A DNA stretch of 64,000 bases from Heloderma charlesbogerti (Eukaryota; Chordata; Lepidosauria; Squamata; Helodermatidae). Below, one piece after another: positions 11,430 through 22,481 of the stretch (within the stretch, counting starts at the first letter, position 1; each line of letters starts with the position of its first letter). The DNA lies in assembly GCA_026122225.1 (NCBI GenBank), contig JANEZZ010001874.1, forward strand, positions 186,001 to 250,000, in the 5' to 3' direction. The translations under genes were made by a program, and so were the position numbers. Below the pieces are notes generated by a model. It was not told the origin of the DNA. It worked only from the letters and a program-made list of their open reading frames with translations, and made no database searches.

Positions 11430-11462
<33 letters not shown>
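11426..11462. repeat. (CA)n microsatellite
   Basis: Near-perfect CA run, preceded by interrupted CA tracts from about 11397. Confidence 0.95.
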
Positions 11463-11590
11463 TTCCAACAGTGGCCTTCAAGTACTAGAAAGCTAGCTTG
11501 CTCTGGACAGCACACACTCCACTCCCCGGTTTTGCCTGCATTTTGCCGAGCAACAGTCCCTTTGGAGCAAGATAACTATTTTTGTATTTA

Positions 11591-11660
11591 TAGAGCTGGG
11601 CACAAATGGCCTCTTGTAATTCTCCACCCTATTTGTGGGCAGAGAAATTGTAGGGCAAAT
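11591..11660 (-). mobile_element. hAT-type family X, end fragment
   Basis: TAGAGCTGGGCACAAATGGC and then 'ctctt.taattctccaccctattt' is the reverse complement of the family X right end near 19690-19726. Only the terminal ~70 bp is present. Confidence 0.55.
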
Positions 11661-11843
11661 TTCACTATGGAATGATTACCGCTCACCAACTGACAGGGAT
11701 GAGAAAATATACCAAACATGTATTGTTAGTTTTCCTTCACTTCTGCATTTTTGGGCCAATCCCTCTGTCACAATTAACTTTAGTCTGGTGCTGGGGCATT
11801 GAGCAGGGATTTTAGCTAGGGGGGAAGAAAGGGGTATCCTGCA

Positions 11844-11849
<6 letters not shown>

Positions 11850-11913
<64 letters not shown>

Positions 11914-11914
11914 C
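11850..11914. repeat. (TC)n(TG)n(AG)n compound microsatellite
   Basis: TC, then TG, then AG dinucleotide runs without interruption. The TC and AG flanks are reverse complements, so the tract can fold on itself around the TG centre. Confidence 0.95.
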
Positions 11915-11967
11915 TTATGGGGCCTTCAGGCGGGGGAGGTGGGCTTATCACTGGCAGCAGTCAGGCT

Positions 11968-12898
11968 TAGGGATGTACGAAAGTGACTTACCTTTCCATG
12001 GATTATGTTGATGCTGGGGGGGAGGTGTTCCGTCCCTCCCCCCGGAATCCTGGCCGGGGGGGGGAGGCACTCCGTTCCTCCCCCCAGAATCCTGGCTGGC
12101 CGGCTCCACTCCGCAGGGATTCTGTGGAGCCGCCGGCCAGCTCCGCCAGCAGCCGGACATCCGGCCGCTGGCTAGCAGGTACGCAAACGGCGGCGGCCAT
12201 AGCCGCCGCCGTTTGTGTTCCTGCAGTCAGCCGTGATAGGCTACGTAAATGTTTACATTCACAGCTGATTTGAAAAACAAACGCGCATACGCAAATGGCG
12301 GCGGCCATGGCCGCCACCATTTGCGTTCTTTATTTTGGCACGTCTTAGTCTACGTAAACATTTACGTAGACTAAGACGGTGAAAATAAGGGGAACGTAAG
12401 TAGCGTAGCGTCTATGCTATTTGCATTCCCCTTATTTTCACTATCTTAGTCTACGTAAATGTTTATGTAGACTAAGACGTGCCAAAATAAGGAACGCAAA
12501 TGGCGGCGGCCATGGCCACCGCCATTTGTGTACGCGCTTTTTTTTTTTTTTTAAGTGAGCCGTGATAGGCTACGTAAAGATTTACGTAGCCTATCACGGT
12601 GTTTTTTTAAAATCTAGCTGTGATAGTCTATGTAAATCTTTACATAGCCTATGACTTTTTTTTTTAAACTGGAAATGGCAGCGGCGGCGGCAGCCAGTCG
12701 GAAGACCGGCCACCGCTGCCGCCGCCAAACCACTGCTGGAGCTGCCGCCGCCACTGCCAGGAAGATCCACGCAAGGTAAGTCCTGTCCCAGGGGGGTGGC
12801 GGGGGGGTGGCGGGCCATTCCGCCACCGATTTCGGGGGGCCGAATGCGCTGGCATTCGCCCTCCCCGAGATTTGTGGCGGAACTTTCATACATCTCTA
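11968..12898. mobile_element. P-hAT, complete, inverted (B end left), perfect TSD
   Basis: TAGGGATGTACGAAAGTG at left, AACTTTCATACATCTCTA at right, TSD GTCAGGCT at 11960-11967 and 12899-12906. The core contains paired GGCGGCGGCCAT palindromes, paired TTAGTCTACGTAAA palindromes around about 12410, and ATAGGCTACGTAAA palindromes at 12565-12598. Outward donors are intact at both ends: minus AG|GTAAGT (exon side ends 11992) and plus AG|GTAAGT (after 12775). ATG at 12675 opens a 101-nt Ala/Arg-rich frame to the right donor, ending in phase 2. Confidence 0.92.
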
Positions 12899-12906
12899 GT
12901 CAGGCT

Positions 12907-13635
12907 GCCATGGTGCTTTGGTCTCTTGCGTGTTTCATCTGTTTTGATTTATCTGATCCTTGTGCCCATTCTCATCCTTCCCCTCCCTGTCCTGCTCCAC
13001 TCTGGCTGTGGGCAAAATGAAAGCATAGCAATATTGAAAAGAGAAACATTAACCAGCAGGAAGTTGCAACGGTGAGTTATCAGTCCACAGAAGCCAGTAA
13101 AAATGGGCTGTTGACTAGAATAGAAGGAGCGCATTCCAAATTTTATTTATAGTGTGTTGTAAGGCTTGAAATCTGCCATTTAACCTCATACAACATGTGC
13201 AATCAAGACAACAGCCTCATAGAACTGGCCAAAGAAGAAAGCCAGCTGTATTTTGCATAAGAGATTTAAGTAGATTTTTTTAACATAAAAAAGGAACCTA
13301 ATGCCCATCCAAATCACATCTAGTAATTAATTTATGCATGCAAACTTGAAAAATTTCTCTGAGGTTGGCATGGCCTCCCCACACCCCCAAACACATACAT
13401 AGTGTCACACCTCCTGTTTCTGCCTAACATTTTTCTCTTTCTTCCTACATCTTCTTCCAGCATGCTGTCTCATCTCTTGGAAATGAAGAGATGGGAGAAC
13501 TGTAGACTTGTGATCTTGTTACTTAGCAACAGCTTCACATGTTTTTCTGCCACTTTCCAGATAGCCTAGAAGCAGCTAAAAAGCACAGGAAGATTTTTTC
13601 CTTCTTCTCCCCAGCTTCCCAGAAACACATGTTTC
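12907..13635. other. unassigned sequence
   Basis: No gene or repeat recognised. Confidence 0.5.
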
Positions 13636-13680
13636 TAGGGATGTTCGAAACCCATCTGAGGAATTGTGATAATTTTGTAG
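13636..13680. mobile_element. possible hAT-type terminus remnant
   Basis: TAGGGATGTTCGAAACCC resembles a P-hAT B terminus, but no second end or TSD was found. Confidence 0.3.
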
Positions 13681-13780
13681 AAACTCATTTGGTTCCCTTG
13701 CATCTTATGTGTTTGTCTTACATCTTCTCTTTCCCTCAAAGGCAGGGAGAGTGGTGGAAGATATCCTTCATTACCTTGAT

Positions 13781-13789
13781 TCTTTCTTT

Positions 13790-13833
<44 letters not shown>

Positions 13834-13834
13834 T
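13781..13834. repeat. (TTTC)n microsatellite
   Basis: Tetranucleotide TTTC repeat, nearly pure, giving artificial Lys/Glu-rich reading on the minus strand. Confidence 0.95.
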
Positions 13835-14471
13835 TGATCAAATTGCTTCCTTTTTCCCTTTCATCCCATTATAGACAACAGCTCTTTCCTGTAACCAGAG
13901 AAGGAGAACTTCAAGATAACATTGCAACTGATGGGTCAAATATCACCGCTTGTATGTAAGGATGGTTCCAAAATACTCCTCCTCCAACCTTCTCCCCAAA
14001 TTTCAGAGTTCTAAATTTCCTGTCCCCATCTACAAAGTAGAACCTATGCCTTAAGTATCCTTGTCCTCCTCTTTCTTCACTTCTTATACAGACATTCATC
14101 CCATCACTTTTGAAGATAGTTATTGACCCCAGTCAGGTGTTCTTCTTCTGTGTAGAATGGGGGTGGGGAGTGAGGATGAGCATACCAGCTCCACCCCTAT
14201 CAATCTCCATGAATCAGAGGCATAACTTCTGAAGTGGGGAGCCTTCTCTACTCATGAAGGATCCCTGCACAATCAGGATGATGGCAGGGGGAGGAGTCCT
14301 ATGTGGTGAAATGGAGAACTGTTGTTTTTTATTAATGTTCAACTGATTATATTTATTGCTGGCATGTCCTGTACTGTTGGTAGAAGTGGGCTTCTTTACT
14401 GAGGGTGTATTGCACAGTGGGGTTCTGAGGACAGTTGTGATCTTTGGATGAGGGGGAAAATGAGGAAAAAA

Positions 14472-14850
14472 TGAAGCCCTATTCAGTTGTTCAAAAAGAG
14501 ATAAAAATTCCAACATTCTCAATCATGTGGAGAGCCCACATGGATATTTTATTTATTTCATTTCATTTATACTCCACCTTTCTTCCATCATGGAACTCCA
14601 GGTGGCTACATGTGGTTCCCAGGGTAGTCTCCCCTCCAAGCACTGACCAGACCCGGACCTGCTTAGCTTCAGCAAGGTGGCTGCCTCATGTGCCTTTAGA
14701 CTATGCCCTGGGACCCTGGGATAGAGGAGGCTCTCCTTTTCAGACAGTCGCCTTCCTTGAGTTGAGGGCCATGTGATGAGAAAGAGGGACGGGGCTGGAG
14801 TGCCTGTCCTCTCACATGTTGATTTTAATCCCTTTTTGAATGGGGCTTCA
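14472..14850. mobile_element. MITE with TGAAGCCC termini, LINE-like scrap inside
   Basis: The left end TGAAGCCCTATTCAG and right end TTGAATGGGGCTTCA are imperfect inverted repeats, and the similarity continues inward ('aaaaagagataaaaattccaac' against the reverse complement of 'ttgattttaatccc'). A relative is at 60306-60614. Inside, 14555-14650 has a 'tttatttcatttatactccacc' LINE-3'-end-like piece. No TSD seen. Confidence 0.5.
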
Positions 14851-15234
14851 GTTGGATGCCTTTGTGTGTACAGGTTTATTATTTTACTTGGCTTTGAAGG
14901 AACATGAATGGTTGTTACTGTTACTTAATAAGAAAATAAACACCTTGATATTTATCAAGTGTGGCTTAGAGGAGGTCAATATCCACATGAACTGGAGCTG
15001 GTAGTTTATACAGCAGCAATGTAGTTGCCCTGGTATTCTTGGGGGTACAGGGGAAAGGAAGAAAATTCCCCAAGTGCTGGCACTGGGCTACTAATACCAG
15101 CGTTAGACCTCTCACTTCTACAGGATGAGATGTACATGAGTAGAAATGTCTCCCGCTGATGACATTTGCCTCCAACTCATAGGGGGATGACAAGGACAGC
15201 AATGGAGTATTGCACTTCTACACAGAAGAAGAAT
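14851..15234. other. unassigned sequence
   Basis: No recognised feature. Confidence 0.5.
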
Positions 15235-15242
15235 GCCTAAAT

Positions 15243-15924
15243 TAGTGCTGTGCCAAAAATTTCTCCCACATTTTTTTGACCATTCTCATTCAATGTGATA
15301 GAAAATAAATTGCTTTTGAAAAGAAATTCAAAAGAGGAGAAAGTTGGAGAAATTCTCATGGGTTGGGTTTGGGGTTCCTGGGCTTACCTGACTTATGAGG
15401 TGGCTGAGGAGTTTGTATGAGTGTCTTGTCTGTCATTGTATAGTAATCTCTGTGGCAGCCTGTATAGCCTCCTCAGCTTCCCTCACTTCAGTTAAAGCCA
15501 TCGTGAGGAAGACATCATAAGGCAATTCCTCCCATGGGTCTTTTTCAGTTCACAAAGTGCAGGTGGCCTGGGAGGCTGCAGAGGAATGGGAAGATATGTA
15601 ATGGAGAGAGAAAACACACACAGCACCCTCGGCCACCTTGCAGTGATTAGGTAAGCTCAAAAAGACCACCAAAAGAAATTAAAAATTCTGTCTTCAAAAA
15701 GTGGAAGCCTCAACACAGTTGATGCTGTTGCCACCTACAGAAGCAGTGCAGTAAACCAAAAATCCTTAGGAAAAAAGAAAGAACCTGTGCTACAACCTCT
15801 GCCAATAGTGAACCCTATCTGTGAGAAACTGTTGGAGAATTTCTCCTCCCCTAGGAGAACTTTGGTGAAATTGTCCCCCCAAATAAGCTGCATAATTTTG
15901 AGAGCCCATTTGTCCACAGCTCTA
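15243..15924. mobile_element. hAT-type family X, complete with perfect TSD
   Basis: Left end TAGTGCTGTGCCAAAAATTT, right end ATTTGTCCACAGCTCTA, flanked by GCCTAAAT at 15235-15242 and 15925-15932. The termini are imperfect inverted repeats (TAGwGCTGTG). The 682-bp interior has no coding frame. Partial copies lie at 3113-3670 plus 4607-4650, 11591-11660 and 19250-19726, so this is a second multicopy non-autonomous hAT-type family distinct from P-hAT. Confidence 0.82.
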
Positions 15925-15932
15925 GCCTAAAT

Positions 15933-17460
15933 AGAGCTATTGTCACCATAATACATTTTCACTACCCATCGTGAGCACCAAACTCCAGTTTGAAACCATG
16001 GTCAGAGGCAAGATAGTGGTGGTGGTGGGCAGGGGGAGTAGGGACTCAAACAAATGATCTTCAATGTTAGTGAAATAATGCTGGTCACAGACATCTCCAA
16101 AATGGAAAAAAAAAAAAGGATGAATGACCACACAAGAGACGGCAAGGGAGGAGAAGGGAGGGAAACAGGTTTATATGCCCATGGGTGCTCCTGATGACCA
16201 AATAATGATTTGGCAGTTGGCAGTCAAGCAGCATTATGTGGGCATTATAGGGTGGCCACTTCTGCATCACCAAGAAAGAGGACAAAAGACACATATTTCC
16301 ATGAAATTTGCATATGCCAATGTATATGAATAGATGGAAATTTAGAAATAAAATCCAAATTTTATTTCTAGCCACTTTAAGCACCATTTTTTGGCTGAAA
16401 GGTTTAAAATAATAAATTTTAAGAACAACAACAACTTAAATAGAAATACAATGCATTCATTATTTACTTAGTTTTAGCAATATTTATATACCACTTCTCA
16501 TTTCTAACAAATCCTGAAGTGGTTTAAGAAATCCTCAATCAGTTTAAAACTGCAATGAAAACAGGAGAGTTTCTTACTGGTCACTGACCAAGTGACCTGT
16601 GTACCTGTTCAGTCTGTAGTCCTGGTACTAACTATAGATAGGCAACTTCAAAGCCTCTGGTCTCCCTTCTGATGGTTCTTTATGTTGAAACCAGACTTGG
16701 ACTGGGCAGCCCTTCAAACAGAGGACACCTTCAAATAGAGGACTGCCCCCTGTAAAGTAGGACACATGGCCACTCTATTGCACCAACCCACTGAGAGGGC
16801 TACAGCTTGAAGAACGCTACTAAAGTACATACTTCAAAAGGTTTTATCCCCCTACACACACACTTTAAAAAAAATCCACTATGGATATTTCCACCCAAGA
16901 ATGTCTGTGTTTATGTAGAATCTAAATGAAGATTTATGTCTTCATTTAAATGGGAAATAGAAATGTTAAGCTTTAACTCTTCTTATAATGGCATCTAAGG
17001 GCAACAAGAGAAAGATTCAATAAGCCAAGCCAGGTCTCAATATTTATGTACATTATTTCCTGGGAGATATAAACTTCTGCCTTCCATATATTTAAATATA
17101 TAGCCAGTTTCACTGCAAGATGTTTCAGAAAAAGGATGTGGGAGATCCCTTTGTGAATCAATGAAATACTTTTTCACTCAATGTCATCAATTTTGGAGTT
17201 ACACAAAGAAACATATTTAAGAAAAGGAATATAAGGAAGCCATAATATATGGCCATAGCAATGGAACTGGAAAGGAAAGCACTTCACAAAATCTATAGGG
17301 TTCCATCCAGAGAGGAATATTATCACAACAAGAAGCTTCTGTTTTAGCCCAGCAAAGACTAACAGCCTTATACATTTCAGTAGTGAATGGAAAGTGACGT
17401 GGGCAGACAACAAGGGGATTGTCCAGTCTTTCTGGTTTGCATCCAATGTTCATCCTATTT
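15933..17460. other. unassigned sequence with a LINE-tail scrap
   Basis: At 16466-16560 'tatttatataccacttctca' and 'gaagtggtttaagaaatcc' look like an L2-type 3' tail in minus orientation. At 16710-16745 a short imperfect 'caaacagaggac' duplication occurs. The rest is featureless. Confidence 0.4.
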
Positions 17461-17565
17461 AGATTAGACCCACTGAAATGAATGGGACAAGTTATTCATG
17501 ACTAACGTGATTCCATTCAGTTCAGTGGGACTATTCTAAGTAGGACTAACATTAGACACAACCTT
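17461..17565. repeat. short interspersed repeat, unclassified
   Basis: Partly self-complementary sequence ('tagacccactgaaatgaatggg' type, 'gactaacgtgattccattcag', 'tctaagtaggactaacatt') of a kind common in lizard DNA. A relative is at 25408-25480. Class not established. Confidence 0.4.
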
Positions 17566-17607
17566 CTAAAATTAGGAATTCAACTTTCCATTTCAAAAGC
17601 AGAAGAA

Positions 17608-17830
17608 TAATTCATAGAATCATAGAATCATAGAATACTAGGGTTGGAGGGGACCTACAAGACCCTTGAGTCCAACACCCTGCTCAATGCAGGAATCCAA
17701 GTCAGGGCAAACCCGACAGATGACTGCCCAGCTTCATCTTGAATACCTCCAATGTGGGAGAGCCCACACCACCTCCCTAGGTAATTGGTTCCAATTCTAG
17801 TTCTCTTTGTTGAAAATGAAGCTTTCAAAA
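17608..17830 (-). mobile_element. CR1 LINE 3' end
   Basis: The left boundary is three reverse-complement units of the ATTCTATG octamer, the diagnostic CR1 3' tail. It continues into 'gggttggaggggacctacaa' and 'gtccaacaccctgctcaatg', the conserved 3' UTR, and then the 3' coding end. The element reads on the minus strand and is 5'-truncated at about 17830. Confidence 0.85.
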
Positions 17831-18331
17831 GATGGCAGTGAGTAATGTAACCATAAGGATAGTGTGAAAGCCAAATGGCGCTCCTTTATCTGGCTGGAGA
17901 TGAAAGACAGTTACCAGATGACAGGATTTCAACATTAATACTTCGCATTTCAGCTCTGTGGCACTTTTGTTGTGTCTATTTTATGTATGCATTTAATTAA
18001 ACATTACATCTGAACTCTCCACAAATTGACCTGCAGGGCAGCTTACAAACAAATATGAAAAAACAGCATTAAAAAAAAAGACATTGGGGTGGGTTGGGGA
18101 CAACAAACTGTTGTGCACTGTCTAAGAGGCAAGCCAGAAGGTCCAGCATGAGCAGGCCATGTGAGTGAACTGGAAGAAATAGTTTCACATTTGCAGCAGA
18201 AACCGGAATGAGTAGTTGGTCCTACATATCCTCTTCAGGGACCACAATAATCCTGGGCCTAGGTTAGGAGTAAGCCCCTGCCACCTTCTTTGCAGATCCC
18301 CCTTACCGCCCCCCCATTGCCCTCTAAAATT
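17831..18331. other. unassigned, possible LINE-tail scrap
   Basis: At 17985-18080 'gacctgcagggcagcttaca' with following AAAAACA-rich sequence looks like a minus-strand L2/CR1 tail. Otherwise nothing recognised. Confidence 0.35.

Positions 18332-18363
<32 letters not shown>
18332..18363. repeat. (GT)n microsatellite
   Basis: Uninterrupted GT run. Confidence 0.95.
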
Positions 18364-18366
<3 letters not shown>

Positions 18367-19249
18367 AAATTGATGGTTTGCTGCTGAAATGTGGTGGCAA
18401 ATTTCTACAGAGATATACTAGGGACTAATTTAGCTTGTTTTCAGGTCAATTATTTTGTTGTTGTCACTAAGGCAAGAGTGTAGCCTGTCAGGATCCAGGG
18501 GGGATGGAATTGGCGTATCCCTGGCCTGTATGGCCCAGCAATCAGGGGCAATTCTCATTTAAGTTGCCCTTATTTCCTTTCCTCCAATCTGTAAAAATAT
18601 GAAAGAGCTGCTGGATTTGACCTGGATGGGGTGTGCTTCCTGGGCCATGCTCCCAAGCCAGGAAGTAGTTGAGGGCAATACCCACTGCTTCTAGCCTGAG
18701 GGGAGAGAGGCCTCAGCCTGAGAGAGTACTATAGAGAGGCCTTTGTGTAAATAAAATGCAGAGGTTTGTTTATAAAGCAGAATCTGGTTCTGTATGGTCC
18801 AATCCACCAACGTTGAAACATAATCCAAGTTTATAATCCAAGGCCATGGGTTTTCCCCAGTGACTTACTATAATAACTAGCTGAGTTTTTGGAAGATGTC
18901 ATGTACATCCTGCTGCTCTCAAATATACACTATAAACAAATCACCAGCACAATAAGCAGCAGATAAATAAAAGCTGTAAATCAATCAGGTCTAGATTAAA
19001 TTCCACTAGCGAAAATGAGTTTTCACCAGAAACTTTCTTCAAGAACTGCTGCAGAGTGATGAGCTAAATGTGTGCTGTTGCAAGGGGGAAGCATTCTTAT
19101 TTACCTCTCCTTCCACCACAAAACTGTTTCAGTTCAAAGACTGCAACAATGGACCATAGCTGGAAGCCTGGAAGCAGCAGGCCTTCATCCTGCCCAAGCC
19201 TTAAAGAGTAAAGAGCAAACAAAGGGGCAAACAAAACCTGCCTAAAAAT
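18364..19249. other. unassigned; possible LTR-like stretch
   Basis: Between about 18487 (TGTCAGGATCC) and 18805 there is an AATAAA (about 18752) followed by GT-rich sequence, reminiscent of an LTR, but I found no flanking duplication and no convincing CA end. Confidence 0.25.
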
Positions 19250-19726
19250 CATCCCAGATACTGTTTTTGATGTCCTTTGTTCTGGCTGGAGATGACTGAG
19301 GAATGCGTGCAAATGTCCTGTCTTTCATTGTACAATCATCTCTCTGGCAGCCTGCAGTCTTCTTGGCTTCCCACACTTCAGGTAATTTCATATGGTGGCC
19401 ACCTTCCATCTCTTCCCATCTCTTCCCTCTCTGAGAACAAACAATACTAAGTATGGCACATTGTGAAGGATGTAAAATGGGGGCCAAGTTGCTGACACAG
19501 TTGCTGCTGTTGCCACTTGCCATGGCAGAGCAACACCCCCCTCCCAGCCCTTAGGAAAGGATAAATAAGCTGTGCTACAACTCTTGCTAATGGTGAGCCC
19601 TGCTTCTGAGAAAGTATTGGAGAATTTCCCCTCCCCCTGGAGAATTTTGGTGACATTCTTTCCCCATTTTTTCTCTGCTCAAAAATAGGGTGGATAATTT
19701 TAAGAGGCCATTTGCACACAGCTCTC
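19250..19726 (+). mobile_element. hAT-type family X, 5'-truncated
   Basis: The interior and right end match the copy at 15243-15924: 'gtctttcattgtacaat', 'ggcagcctgca', 'ttgctgctgttgcc', 'gagaatttcccctccccc', and the terminal GCCATTTGCACACAGCTCT. The left terminus is absent. Confidence 0.6.
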
Positions 19727-19830
19727 ACTGTAATGGTTTTAGTGTGGAAGTATGATTTTATAGTTTGTTATTGATATGTTAAGTCACTCTGGAGGAATCA
19801 GGAATGGCAGGATATAAGAATTTGAAATAA
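19727..19830 (+). mobile_element. LINE 3' tail scrap
   Basis: 'gatatgttaagtcactctgg' followed by 'ggatataagaatttgaaata' resembles the 3' end of L2/CR1 elements. It abuts the family X right end, so the latter may have inserted next to it. Confidence 0.35.
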
Positions 19831-19884
19831 ATCAGTGGAAGTTGGTGGCTGTGATGTTTGTGGGGCTGTGAATCCTTTCCAGTC

Positions 19885-19986
19885 AGAACCAGCCAGAACT
19901 CTAAAGGAACTATCTGAAATGCTGAACCCTACCCCAAAAATAGGTTCAGCACATTGGATAGCTCTTTTAGAGTTCTGGCTGGTTCT
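19885..19986. repeat. imperfect palindrome, MITE-like
   Basis: AGAACCAGCCAGAACTCTAA near the left is the reverse complement of the right arm ending at 19986; the arms are about 50 nt and meet near 19935. It can form one long hairpin. No TSD was identified. Confidence 0.6.
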
Positions 19987-20694
19987 TACTAAAACCCAGA
20001 ATGGCCCCACCAAACTTGGAGCCACCAGCCTCCAATGAAATAAATAAATAAATAAATCCTGCTATGTGTCTCCACCCCCTAGTATCTCCCACCACCCCCT
20101 AGTATCTCCCATCACTCCCTAGGTCAGCTGCATGAGGCTTCTGAAGGCCTGACACAGGAAGTAGGAATGATAAAAGAGACAACAAAATTGCCGTATTCCC
20201 CCATTCTTTTATAAATAATCTCTGTTGGCATCTTCGTTGAGTTTTATTTTGAACCCTGGCACATAGAGAGTGTGGCATTTACTGGGCTAAATAAACTTCA
20301 TACATGTGAATAGACTTGGCAGTCCATTACAGTGCTTTGAGAAAAGAGAATATATCAGAGTTCACTCTGAATTCCTTTGAGGCAGTTACCGATATGAGTT
20401 TCTCTCTTAATTCACTTATGAGCTTGCTCTGATATTGACATATCCAGCCAGTATTCTTACCCATTTCTCAAATGCCCTCTGCAGCCTTGCTGGTCAAACA
20501 AGCTCTTGCTTTGAACACTGTATATTATAATTAAATGCCTGTTTTGTCTGTACTTTGGATAGGCTAATTAGTCAGATTATATTCTTTCTTACATAGTTCA
20601 TCTACGTCTGCAGATGCATAATTGATAAAAGATTGGTTAAAGGAAAACCTCAAAACATTGAAAAGGCAATTAAAGCAAATGTATACACTGTGTT
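19987..20694. other. unassigned; AAAT run and short tandem copy
   Basis: An AAAT tetranucleotide run at 20037-20057 and a tandem 'ccctagtatctccca' duplication at about 20078-20110. Nothing else recognised. Confidence 0.5.
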
Positions 20695-20870
20695 TATATT
20701 CTGCCCTTTCTTCAAGTAGTTCATGGGATTTTATCCTCATGACAACCCTGTGAGGTAAATTAGACATGGATTTAGCAACTGGCCTAGAGCCACCCAAAGC
20801 ATAGGATTGGTCCAAGTACTGTATAGGTTCCACCATACTGGCACTCATATAAGGGCTGGAATTTAAAAGT
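20695..20870 (+). mobile_element. L2/MIR-type 3' end
   Basis: 'cctcatgacaaccctgtgag', 'tagagccacccaaagca' and the following segment match the conserved 3' end shared by L2 LINEs and MIR SINEs. Degraded; no coding part. Confidence 0.5.
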
Positions 20871-20884
20871 ACTGATGAGCGTAA

Positions 20885-21017
20885 GGGCACAATCCTATGC
20901 ATGTTTAGACAGAGAAAAGGTCTACAACTCCCAGCATGCCCCAGCCAGCAATGCTGGCTGGGGCATGCTGGGAGTTGTAGGACTTTTCTCTGTCTAAACA
21001 TGCATAGGATTGCGCCC
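20885..21017. mobile_element. Harbinger-like MITE, near-perfect palindrome
   Basis: Starts GGGCACAATCCTATGCATG and ends CATGCATAGGATTGCGCCC, flanked on both sides by TAA (20882-20884, 21018-21020). The whole 133 bp folds into one hairpin centred near 20951. A TWA duplication with GGGC termini is the PIF/Harbinger pattern. No coding sequence. Confidence 0.75.
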
Positions 21018-21289
21018 TAAGTGTCATTATTCTATCCATTAGATAAGGGCCTGGCTGCTTTTTATTGGGTATTATCTTAATCCTTATATTAGTCATCCGG
21101 CCTGACCATCTGGGCTGGACATTAGAGACAGGCAAACATCTCCCTGTCCCCTTTGAAAATGACCAGGTTTTTGTGAACATTCCCAAAATCTTGCCAGATT
21201 TTGCAAGTCAAATCCTTGAAAATGAATGCTTGCAAAAACCTAAGCTAAGGGGAGGGAAAAGTCATAAACCCCTTATTGTTGATTCTAAA

Positions 21290-21770
21290 TGGTAGTTTTG
21301 ACCTTTACAGCCTTGAATAGTTTGGGCCCAAGTAACTTGAATTACTGCCTTCTCCCATACGAGCATGCCCACACTCTGAGGTCATCAGCAGATGCCCTTT
21401 TCAGCTGCCTGCTGCTAAGGGTGGTTAGGATGGTGAGCAAAATGGCAAGGAATTTTTCAGCGGTGGCCCCACATCTCTGGAATCATCTTCTATCAGGGGT
21501 TCATCAGGCTTCTTCATTGCATTTCTTCAGGAAGGCTCTGAAGACCCACTACTTTTAACTGACCTTTTCATAATCATTGAACTGTAGGTTTTATTGGCAG
21601 TATCTGTTTTTATATTGTTTTATAGTATTTTATTGATATATATTGATTTCTATTTGTTTTCGCATATTTTGTATTGTTTTTATTTTGTATGCTGCCTTGA
21701 TAGGTTTCTACCCTTAAAGGCAGCCTTAAAAATAAATTTTAATAAAATAAATGCAATAAAATAACATGGG
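21290..21770 (+). mobile_element. L2-clade LINE, 3' coding end and tail
   Basis: A plus-strand frame at 21289-21558 has the L2 C-terminal signature: VLTFTALNSLGP, then LLPYEHAHTLRSS, then FSAVAPHLWN and a FRKALKT ending. It is followed by a 3' UTR with 'gtatgctgccttgataggtt' and an A-rich end. Reverse transcriptase is missing, so the copy is 5'-truncated. Confidence 0.7.
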
Positions 21771-22024
21771 GGATAACCAGCCATGGGAGGGAAACCATTT
21801 CCTGAGGAGGGCAGGCCTCCATCTTGCCTGCCTAGCTTCTGAAGTGGAAACGACTTTTCTGAGTGTACTCAGAAACATTATTTCCTTCAAGGATCATGGG
21901 GTTTGTGGTCTTCTGAAACCCATGATCCTTGCAAGAAATGATGCTACTGCTCTGAACCATCATTTCCTTCAAGATCATAGGAGAGTCCTGCTCCTGGGAA
22001 ACACTTGCAGGAATTTTGATACAA
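21771..22024. other. unassigned, with a hairpin
   Basis: CAAGGATCATGGGGTTT at 21888 pairs with AAACCCATGATCCTTG ending at 21931, an inverted repeat with 16-17-nt arms. Possibly a MITE relic. Confidence 0.4.
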
Positions 22025-22027
22025 TTA

Positions 22028-22477
22028 GGGAACAATCCTATGGCCGCTAGTCAGCAACTAGACGGCCATAGGATATGTGGTTTTCCAGGAATTGACCTTG
22101 GAGCCCACGCTCCGAGGTTGGTTCCCGGAGATTCAACCTTCCTCCGCTTCTGTGCTGCCTCGCAGGCAGCGTGGAACGGCCCCGTGCTCCATGCTCAGAA
22201 GACGAGTGCAGAGCAGCCAAAACGGGGCATTCCAGGGGGCGTTCTGGGGCAGGCAAGGCAGAAATGATGGTACGATGCATCCTATGTGTCATCCGGCAGC
22301 CTCCTCCCCTGCTTCGCCTTCCTGTGGCTAGACAGCCGAAATTGGCTGTCAAGCTGCAAATGCAGGGCAGGAGAAGCACAGAGGGAATGATCCCCTCCAT
22401 GCGTCTCCTGCCCTGCATTGGATAGGTGGTTGCCTCCAAGTTTGGAGGTGGCCACCTATCCCCATAGGATTGCGCCC
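22028..22477. mobile_element. Harbinger-like MITE, 450 bp
   Basis: Begins GGGAACAATCCTATGG, ends CCATAGGATTGCGCCC, flanked by TTA at 22025-22027 and 22478-22480. The termini match the 133-bp palindrome at 20885-21017, but the interior is longer and not wholly palindromic. A hAT-type element landed at its right border (next entry). No transposase frame. Confidence 0.7.
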
Positions 22478-22481
22478 TTAG

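Noticed and set aside
11178..11675. 165-codon plus-strand frame
   Set aside because: It crosses a CA microsatellite (reading THTHTH) and a hAT-type fragment; no similarity to any domain I know.
20564..21001. 145-codon minus-strand frame
   Set aside because: It spans an L2/MIR scrap and the Harbinger-like palindrome; no domain similarity.
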